From Thermoleophilia bacterium (lineage in GTDB: Bacteria > Actinomycetota > Thermoleophilia > Gaiellales > F1-60-MAGs149): 10,425 nucleotides of DNA. The stretch is from the NCBI GenBank assembly GCA_016462095.1, contig JAEMTW010000048.1, forward strand, positions 1 through 10,425, given 5' to 3'. Positions 5,547-10,425 of this stretch are shown here, one piece after another; positions within the stretch are counted from its first letter, which is position 1; every line of letters starts with the position of its first letter. The translations under genes and the position numbers were made by a program. Under the pieces are notes generated by a model that saw only the letters and a list, made by a program, of their open reading frames with translations, ran no database searches and was not told the DNA's origin.

Positions 5547-7222
5547 GCGATTGGAATTCGCAGTTCGGCGCGGTGCCCACCGCCGAGATGGATACGCGTT
5601 GAGCCGGATTCTTCGGTGACGTAGCGTGCAGGCATCTGGCCACTGAAGGGATTGACTGGGAAGAGCCAGTGGGAGCGCAACTCGAGTTCGAGGACGTCGC
5701 CGGCACGAAAATGTGTGGCCTGTGGCAGCAGTGCAATCGAAACCGACACGATTTCGCCGGCTGAGAGTGGCTCGCGAACGGCGTGGCTGTGGACGGGCTG
5801 CCAGTCGGTCGAGAGCTGTTGATCGAGGGCGCGGTGGGCCGTGCGAAGCCATCCGTGCGTCACGACATCCCCGGCAAACCCGTACGAGCCTTCGAAGGTC
5901 ACCTCGCGACCGTCGCGTAGAAGACGGACAGCAGCCAGCATGGTGGTGTCCTCGACACCCTCAAGCGATACGTCGAGATGGAGCGTCATCGGCCCGATCA
6001 GGTCGACCGCTTGGGGCACCGTCCAGCGATACGACAGCGAACCATCGGCATTCGCATAGGAGGACGACTGTTCGTGCGACTCAGGCTGATCTGAGAGGGT
6101 GCCGTCGCGCTGCAGGTGGAGGCCAGTCCAGACAATGTCTGACGGCGGCCAGGTCGTGGCCGATCGAATCTCGAGTGGTCGCTCGCCCGTCTCGTGAATA
6201 GCAATGCGTACGGGCGGTTCGTCATCCCAACCATTATCTGCGTCGCAGAGGAATCGTTCGAAGAAGCGCCGCTGAACACCCTGTGCCTCCGCGCCGTAGA
6301 ACGTGCACCACTTCCCACCTCGATGGGTGTACAGCCACTTCTGGTCGGACTTGACGCGACGAAAAGCCTCAAACGATCCGCGGGTGTGGAGGAGATGATC
6401 GGAGAAGCTGCCACAGACGAGCATCGGCACCTCGATGTCCTCAATCGCGGGAATTCGTGAGCGCCACCAGGCGTCGAGCTCGGGCCGAGCCGTTGCCTCG
6501 GCTAGGAGGTCTTCCGTAACCCGGCCCCGTTTGCTAATCGTGGTCGACCAGAACTTGAAGAACCCCATTTCGGAAACGCCACCGGGCTTTGCGAAGTCAC
6601 GGTAGAGGTCGGACCAGCCTTCCCACGGGCAGATCGCCGCGAGGTGCGGAGGTCGTTCAGCCGCAGCGCGGTATTGCGCCAGCGCGAGGTACGAGACACC
6701 GAGTAGGCCAACGCGCCCAGTTGACCAGGGCTGTGTACCGGCCCATTCGATCAGGTCGTGGTAATCCTCGCCCTCTTGTTTCGAGAGCATGGTGCCAATA
6801 CCGTCTGAGCTACCGAAGCCACGCAGATCGCCAACGACTACTGCAAAGCCAAGCCGAACCCAATAGGCGGGGTCTGGTCCCTCCCAGCCGGTCCAAGCCG
6901 AGAACGTGATCGGTTCTGGCTGGCGAAACACCCGATATGGCAGTGGCGGCAGATACCCCCACGGCACCTTCCTCGGCAGGACGTCTTTGTCATACGGATG
7001 GGCACACATGATCACGGGGAAACGCCCGTCGGGATGAACGAGATCGCCAGCGCTGTTCGGCTCTGGTCGAAAAACGTTCGCGCGAAGGATCGTTCCATCA
7101 CGCGCCGTAATCGCACAATTCCATTCCGCCAAGACACCATCGGGTGGCGGTGTGATCGTGAGTGGTGGTCGCGCAATGCCGTGTAGGCGTCGCAGGACGC
7201 GTCGTGGGGAGATTCTGGTCAT
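5543..7222 (-). CDS. CocE/NonD-family alpha/beta hydrolase (X-Pro dipeptidyl-peptidase S15-like)
   Basis: A 559-residue hydrolase of the CocE/NonD family, the usual length. The catalytic domain covers about residues 25-320: the first strand and oxyanion tyrosine in AHPYDKD (Y77), GDLRGFGSSDG at 131-141, the nucleophile elbow GLLGVSY with Ser177, the acidic residue Asp275 in SFSDHLLHTRGS, and His300 in LYTHRGGKW. This is a complete Ser-Asp-His triad. The rest (about 320-559) is the beta-sandwich C-terminal domain found in this family, which helps shape the substrate pocket. Relatives cleave esters, amides or X-Pro peptides, including cocaine esterase, glutaryl-7-ACA acylase and nonactin-related enzymes. 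The substrate here is unknown. There is no signal peptide, so it is probably cytoplasmic. Its ATG follows the ABC permease stop by one base, making it the last gene of a three-gene operon, and it ends in a four-base overlap with mogA. Confidence 0.9.
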   Translation of the reverse strand: MTRISPRRVLRRLHGIARPPLTITPPPDGVLAEWNCAITARDGTILRANVFRPEPNSAGDLVHPDGRFPVIMCAHPYDKDVLPRKVPWGYLPPLPYRVFRQPEPITFSAWTGWEGPDPAYWVRLGFAVVVGDLRGFGSSDGIGTMLSKQEGEDYHDLIEWAGTQPWSTGRVGLLGVSYLALAQYRAAAERPPHLAAICPWEGWSDLYRDFAKPGGVSEMGFFKFWSTTISKRGRVTEDLLAEATARPELDAWWRSRIPAIEDIEVPMLVCGSFSDHLLHTRGSFEAFRRVKSDQKWLYTHRGGKWCTFYGAEAQGVQRRFFERFLCDADNGWDDEPPVRIAIHETGERPLEIRSATTWPPSDIVWTGLHLQRDGTLSDQPESHEQSSSYANADGSLSYRWTVPQAVDLIGPMTLHLDVSLEGVEDTTMLAAVRLLRDGREVTFEGSYGFAGDVVTHGWLRTAHRALDQQLSTDWQPVHSHAVREPLSAGEIVSVSIALLPQATHFRAGDVLELELRSHWLFPVNPFSGQMPARYVTEESGSTRIHLGGGHRAELRIPIA

Positions 7223-7223
7223 C

Positions 7224-7985
7224 CTAGTCGCGCCGCGGGGTCCAGCGGAAGCGCCACGAGGCGATGATCAGGCCGATCGCGCCCCAGGCAATTAGCAGCC
7301 CGAGAGAACGCCAGGGCATCGTGGTGGCGGGTACGTAGGCCCATGTGGCCACCTTAACGAAAGGAGCGACCGGGAGCAAGGCGGCGATGTTGCCGAGCCA
7401 GGTCGGGAGCGACTCGACCGGGACAAAGACGCCGGAGATGAAATACAACGGCAGCACGACAACGTTTGCGAGTGGAGGTGCCGCCTCGGTCGAAGGGGTC
7501 AGTGCCGCGAGCATCATGCCGAGGCACGAGAAAGCGATCGCCCCGACCAGCACGCTCGCTACGAGCCACGGCAGGTGGCCGATCTCGACACGCACGCCGT
7601 ACGCGAAACTGCCGAGCGCGAGCATGACGATCACCATCAAGAGGGCAATCACCAGCGACGTGACCACTTGGCCGGCAATCAGGAGCCAGGCCGGGGCTGG
7701 GGTGCCGCGCACGCGCTTGAAGATCCCGGTCTCGCGACGATTGACGACGGTGATCGAGAGGGCCACGAAGCTCGCGGAGATGACGCCCATCACCATAAAC
7801 GCGGGGACCTGCAGGTAGGACTGTGCGATTACGTCGCCGCCCGCGAGCGTGACGGACTGGCCGCCAAAGATCGCCTCGAACAGCACGAGGAAGATGACGG
7901 GCAGAAAGACAGTGAAGAACAGCGTCTCGGGGCGCCGCGAGAAGGCGAGTAGGTCGGCGCGGACCTGTTCGACGAGCATGTTCAT
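7224..7985 (-). CDS. ABC-2 type exporter permease
   Basis: A 253-residue integral membrane protein with six predicted transmembrane segments, the standard build of ABC-2 type permeases of the drug, antibiotic or polysaccharide export class. A basic N-terminus (VRADLLAFSRRPE) precedes the first segment. The cytoplasmic loop after segment 2 carries RRETGIFKRVRGTP, the conserved coupling region of this family, and a late hydrophobic segment has the PLYFISGVFVPVESLP pattern typical of its final third. It should dimerise and pair with the ATPase encoded immediately upstream, whose stop codon overlaps its ATG as ATGA (7982-7985). It is followed one base later by the CocE-type hydrolase. The exported substrate is unknown. 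Family confidence is high. It could be a drug-resistance pump (DrrB-like) or an exporter for a natural product or lipid. Confidence 0.93.
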   Translation of the reverse strand: MNMLVEQVRADLLAFSRRPETLFFTVFLPVIFLVLFEAIFGGQSVTLAGGDVIAQSYLQVPAFMVMGVISASFVALSITVVNRRETGIFKRVRGTPAPAWLLIAGQVVTSLVIALLMVIVMLALGSFAYGVRVEIGHLPWLVASVLVGAIAFSCLGMMLAALTPSTEAAPPLANVVVLPLYFISGVFVPVESLPTWLGNIAALLPVAPFVKVATWAYVPATTMPWRSLGLLIAWGAIGLIIASWRFRWTPRRD

Positions 7986-8893
7986 GTCGTCTCTCCCGAG
8001 ATTGCCAAGAAGACGTCTTCGAGCGTTGGGCGCTCAACCGTCAAGGCTGGCAGCTCGAGGCCGCGTGCCTCGGCCCAACTGCAGAGCACGGCGAGGTCGG
8101 CCGTCGGCGCGGTCGTTTCGACCCGCACCTCGCCGCCCGTCAAACGGGGCTGTGAAGAGAGGGCCGGGAGTGCGGCGAGCTCGAGGCCAGGGGGGAGGGT
8201 GAAGCGAATCTCGACGTCACCGCGTAGTGCTTGAAGTTCGGCCGGCGTGCCAAGCGCCGCGATCTTGCCGTCGCGCAGCACGGCAACGCGGTCGGCGAGC
8301 ACCTGCGCCTCATCCATGTAGTGCGTGGTGAGAAAGACGGTGGTGCCGAGGTCGCGAAGGCCACTGATGACATCCCAGAACTGGCGGCGCGCCTCCGGAT
8401 CGAAGCCCGTCGTGGGCTCATCGAGGAAGACGAGCTCGGGGCGGCCGATCAGCGCGATGCCGACGTCGAGACGTCGCACCTGCCCACCCGAGAGCCGACC
8501 AGCGCGCTGGTTGATCTGCTCCTCAAGACCGACGAGGCGAACCACATCGTCGACGGTGTGCGGGTTGGGGAAGTAGGCGGCGTAGAGGCGCAGCGTCTCT
8601 TTGACGGTTAGCGCGCCGAGCGGCCGGCTCTCTTGTAGAACGATGCCGAGCTTGGCGCGCCACTCGGCTCCGGCGGTGGCGGGGTCCTCGCCGATTACGG
8701 AGACGTTGCCGCCGTCGCGGGTGCGGTAGCCCTCAAGGATCTCCGTCGTCGTCGTCTTGCCCGCGCCATTCTTGCCAAGGAATGCGAAGACCTCGCCCTG
8801 CTGCACCTCGAGGTCGACGCCATCGACGACTTGGTGGTCGCCGTAACGCTTGATGAGGCCGGTGACGGAGATGGCGGCGGGCATGCTCTGCAT
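7982..8893 (-). CDS. ABC exporter ATP-binding protein (DrrA/CcmA-like)
   Basis: A 303-residue ATPase that powers the adjacent permease. All nucleotide-binding motifs are intact: Walker A GKNGAGKTT at 40-48, Q-loop glutamine 87 (IVLQE), signature LSGGQVRRLD at 134-143, Walker B LVFLDE at 154-159, D-loop GFDPEAR and switch His191 in TTHYMDEA. The region after about residue 220 is the C-terminal extension seen in the DrrA/CcmA multidrug group. The open frame continues 129 codons further upstream, but that stretch is the complement of the prenyltransferase gene. The ATG at 8893 has a GGAGG ribosome binding site ten bases upstream (complement of 8904-8908), so I place the start there; ATG 8884 is an alternative. 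It is the first gene of the operon with the permease and hydrolase, and starts 43 bases from the divergent prenyltransferase gene. Confidence 0.95.
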   Translation of the reverse strand: MQSMPAAISVTGLIKRYGDHQVVDGVDLEVQQGEVFAFLGKNGAGKTTTTEILEGYRTRDGGNVSVIGEDPATAGAEWRAKLGIVLQESRPLGALTVKETLRLYAAYFPNPHTVDDVVRLVGLEEQINQRAGRLSGGQVRRLDVGIALIGRPELVFLDEPTTGFDPEARRQFWDVISGLRDLGTTVFLTTHYMDEAQVLADRVAVLRDGKIAALGTPAELQALRGDVEIRFTLPPGLELAALPALSSQPRLTGGEVRVETTAPTADLAVLCSWAEARGLELPALTVERPTLEDVFLAISGETT

Positions 8894-8936
8894 CCTACCG
8901 CCGCCTCCGAGGGTGTGGCACGCCAAGATCCGAGCA

Positions 8937-9806
8937 ATGGAGTCCGCCACCGTGCCGTCTTTGCCGCGTCGTCTCGCGAATCTTGTGCGTCTTGAGCACT
9001 CGCTGTTCGCGTTGCCGTACGCCGTCGTCGGTGCACTGTTGGCTGCGGATGGTCTGCCGCCAATTGTCGAGTTGCTTTGGGTCGGCGTGGCGATGGTGGC
9101 TGCGCGAACGCTGGCGATGGGTCTCAATCGTCTGATCGACGCGGAGGTCGATGCGCGCAACCCGCGGACGGCCAAGCGCGAGATCCCTGCCGGCCTCGTT
9201 TCGAAGGGCCAGGTCGTGGGACTCTGTGTCGTGTCGCTCGCCGTGCTGCTTGTGGCCTGTTGGAGTCTCGCGCCCATCACACGCTGGCTGTGGCCGTTTG
9301 TGGTCGTGCCGTTCTTGATCTACCCGTACATGAAGCGCTTTACGTGGGCCTGCCACCTCTGGCTCGGCCTCTGCATTGGTCTTGCGCCCGTGGCGGCCTA
9401 TGTGGCGATCGCCGACGCCCTGCCGCTCGCGGCGTTCTGGCTGCTTGGCGTGGTCGGCTTCTGGATCGCCGGCTTCGACATCATCTACGCGACGATGGAT
9501 GTCGAGCACGATCTCGAAGAGGGCATCCACTCGGCTCCGGCCGACTTCGGTGTCGGTCGTGCGCTCTGGTTTGCCCGCGTGTTGCACCTGCTGAGCATCG
9601 TTTCGATGGTCGGCGTTGGTGTTTGGGCAGGCCTAGCCTGGCCGTATTGGATCGCGGTCGCGGCCTGCGCGGCCCTCTTGATCTACGAGCACGCGATCGT
9701 GCGCGAAGACGACCTCTCGCGCGTCAACCAGGCGTTCTTCAATGTCAACGTGATCCTCGCCTTCCTGTACCTCGCCGGCGTCATCGCGGCTCTCGCGATC
9801 GCCTAA
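8937..9806 (+). CDS. mqnP: UbiA-family prenyltransferase, MqnP-like (4-hydroxybenzoate polyprenyltransferase group)
   Basis: A 289-residue membrane prenyltransferase with about eight to nine hydrophobic helices. UbiA enzymes attach a polyprenyl chain to an aromatic acceptor using two Mg-binding aspartate motifs. Both are present: N64-x3-D68-x3-D72 (NRLIDAEVD) followed by NPRTAKREIPAG, and D188-x3-D192 in YATMDVEHD. The phrases LEHSLFALP near the N-terminus, YMKRFTWACH (131-140) and GLCIGLAPVAAYVAI (144-158), and GFDIIYATMDVEHD resemble the bacterial group now tied to menaquinone synthesis by the futalosine route (MqnP) rather than MenA. No other mqn gene is in the window, so UbiA of another quinone pathway cannot be excluded. 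I chose ATG 8937, which gives the normal length; the frame stays open to 8850, but that part overlaps the divergent ATPase gene. No good ribosome binding site is visible. It converges on the thioesterase gene across the second palindromic element. Confidence 0.9.
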   Translation: MESATVPSLPRRLANLVRLEHSLFALPYAVVGALLAADGLPPIVELLWVGVAMVAARTLAMGLNRLIDAEVDARNPRTAKREIPAGLVSKGQVVGLCVVSLAVLLVACWSLAPITRWLWPFVVVPFLIYPYMKRFTWACHLWLGLCIGLAPVAAYVAIADALPLAAFWLLGVVGFWIAGFDIIYATMDVEHDLEEGIHSAPADFGVGRALWFARVLHLLSIVSMVGVGVWAGLAWPYWIAVAACAALLIYEHAIVREDDLSRVNQAFFNVNVILAFLYLAGVIAALAIA

Positions 9807-9819
9807 ACGCCATCAGCTG

Positions 9820-9963
9820 CGGGTCCGCGATCCTAGGAGGACATGACAACCGCGCGGATGTAGTGTCCTCCCCGCGAAGGCCAATCAGCTCAGGTGCGGT
9901 TGGTGGGGGAGGACACCACATCCGCGCGGTTGTCATGTCCTCCTAGAGTGGCGAGCGGACCCG
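9820..9963. repeat. Second long nested inverted repeat (BIME/REP-like element), also a possible bidirectional terminator
   Basis: Left arm 9833-9873 and right arm 9906-9946 are reverse complements at 40 of 41 positions (mismatch at 9862 against 9917) around a 32-base loop (9874-9905). Each arm is itself palindromic: in the left arm GGAGGACA (9836-9843) pairs with TGTCCTCC (9864-9871), then six unpaired bases on each side, then the perfect palindrome CCGCGCGG (9850-9857). An outer 9-base stem, CGGGTCCGC (9820-9828) with GCGGACCCG (9955-9963), extends the structure. The element occupies most of the gap between the prenyltransferase and thioesterase stop codons. Its sequence is unrelated to the element at 3810-3919, but the design is the same. 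It could end transcription from both sides. Mobile origin is inferred from structure only. Confidence 0.85.
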
Positions 9964-9979
9964 GATTGCGCCTCGGCGA

Positions 9980-10399
9980 CTAGGCGGCGATTGAGGCCTC
10001 GAGCCGCAACTTGAGGTCGGCGGGCAGGGGCTTCGACTCGGTGTGTTCTACGTTGGTGTGGACGAGCACACCAAGCGCGCTGGCGCAGAGGCGATCGTCG
10101 GAGGAGGCGTGGACCGTCTCGCGGAGCGTGATCGAGGAGTTGCCGACGCTCTCGACCTCGACCTTGACGAGGGCGGCGCCATCTTCCTGGGTGAGGGCCG
10201 AGATGAAATCGATCGAGACGTGGCGCACGACAAACTCGGTCAGCTGCGTGATGCCCTCACCAAGTGCGTTGCCGAGCCAGGCGTCGCGACCCTCTTCGAG
10301 ATAGTTGAGGTAGACGGCGTTGTTGACGTGGTTGAAGCCATCGAGGTCGCGCCAACGGATGGGCACGGTCTTGCGGCCGGGTTCGATTGGCGTGGTCAT
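9980..10399 (-). CDS. Hotdog-fold acyl-CoA thioesterase (4HBT/YbgC/FadM-like)
   Basis: A 139-residue single hotdog-domain protein, complete and of typical size. The defining motif is near the N-terminus: RWRDLDGFNHVNN (15-27) followed by YLNYLEEGR, where Asp20 corresponds to the catalytic aspartate of the 4-hydroxybenzoyl-CoA thioesterase group and HVNN helps form the acyl-CoA site. The next strands (FVVRHVSIDFISAL, then AALVKVEVESVGNSSITLRE) fit the rest of the fold. Such enzymes hydrolyse aromatic or fatty acyl-CoA in the cytoplasm and usually act as tetramers. The substrate is not evident. Its ATG at 10399 follows a GGAG ribosome binding site about ten bases upstream. It converges with the prenyltransferase. 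Although quinone pathways sometimes use hotdog thioesterases, the opposite orientation gives no operon support for that link here. Confidence 0.9.
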   Translation of the reverse strand: MTTPIEPGRKTVPIRWRDLDGFNHVNNAVYLNYLEEGRDAWLGNALGEGITQLTEFVVRHVSIDFISALTQEDGAALVKVEVESVGNSSITLRETVHASSDDRLCASALGVLVHTNVEHTESKPLPADLKLRLEASIAA

Positions 10400-10425
10400 A
10401 GCTGGAATTCTCCGCGAGCCACCAC

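Noticed and set aside
4439..5852. Large minus-strand open frames across moaC and mogA
   Set aside because: moaC and mogA have every conserved residue of their families on the plus strand. The antisense frames show none and reflect GC-driven absence of stop codons.
8894..9280. N-terminal extension of 129 codons on the exporter ATPase
   Set aside because: This stretch is low-complexity Ser/Ala/Thr/Arg sequence complementary to the prenyltransferase gene. A ribosome binding site supports ATG 8893 instead.
8937..10399. Prenyltransferase and thioesterase as one menaquinone operon (MenA plus DHNA-CoA thioesterase)
   Set aside because: The genes are on opposite strands and separated by a terminator-like palindrome, and the prenyltransferase motifs fit the MqnP/UbiA group rather than MenA.

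Overview
The window is about 10.4 kb of high-GC chromosomal DNA, densely packed with single-copy housekeeping and accessory metabolic genes. I see no rRNA, tRNA, CRISPR array, transposase or phage gene, and no gene-free stretch over 300 bases. The GC-rich codon use, GTG starts, probable leaderless promoters and a futalosine-type (MqnP-like) prenyltransferase suggest an actinobacterial lineage, possibly Thermoleophilia. That placement is an inference by eye and not firm.

Layout. At the left edge is the first 20 codons of an Old Yellow Enzyme-type flavin oxidoreductase (minus strand, running off the window). Upstream of it on the same strand are a CynX-like MFS transporter and then a secreted protein of unknown function. 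Divergent from these is a class III PLP-dependent aminotransferase (plus). It converges on a cysteine-dioxygenase-like cupin (minus), and the gap between the two is almost completely filled by a long nested inverted repeat. The cupin is divergent from moaC-mogA (plus), two overlapping molybdenum-cofactor genes. mogA meets, tail to tail with a 4-base stop-codon overlap, a minus-strand three-gene operon: ABC-type exporter ATPase, ABC-2 permease and CocE/NonD-type alpha/beta hydrolase. A 43-base divergent spacer separates the ATPase from a UbiA-family prenyltransferase (plus). That gene converges on a hotdog acyl-CoA thioesterase (minus), and again a long nested inverted repeat sits between the two.

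How the genes work together. moaC and mogA act in one pathway (molybdopterin synthesis and molybdenum insertion). The ATPase, permease and hydrolase are almost certainly co-translated and may form an export-plus-hydrolysis detoxification or processing unit. The prenyltransferase probably belongs to menaquinone synthesis. The remaining genes look functionally independent.

The most unusual features are the two intergenic elements at about 3810-3919 and 9820-9963. Each has two arms of about 40 bases, inverted, with one mismatch, around a loop of 30-32 bases, and each arm is itself an imperfect palindrome. The arm sequences of the two elements are unrelated, yet the architecture is the same and both lie between convergent genes. 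They resemble BIME/REP-type mobile palindromic repeats of two different families, probably doubling as bidirectional terminators.
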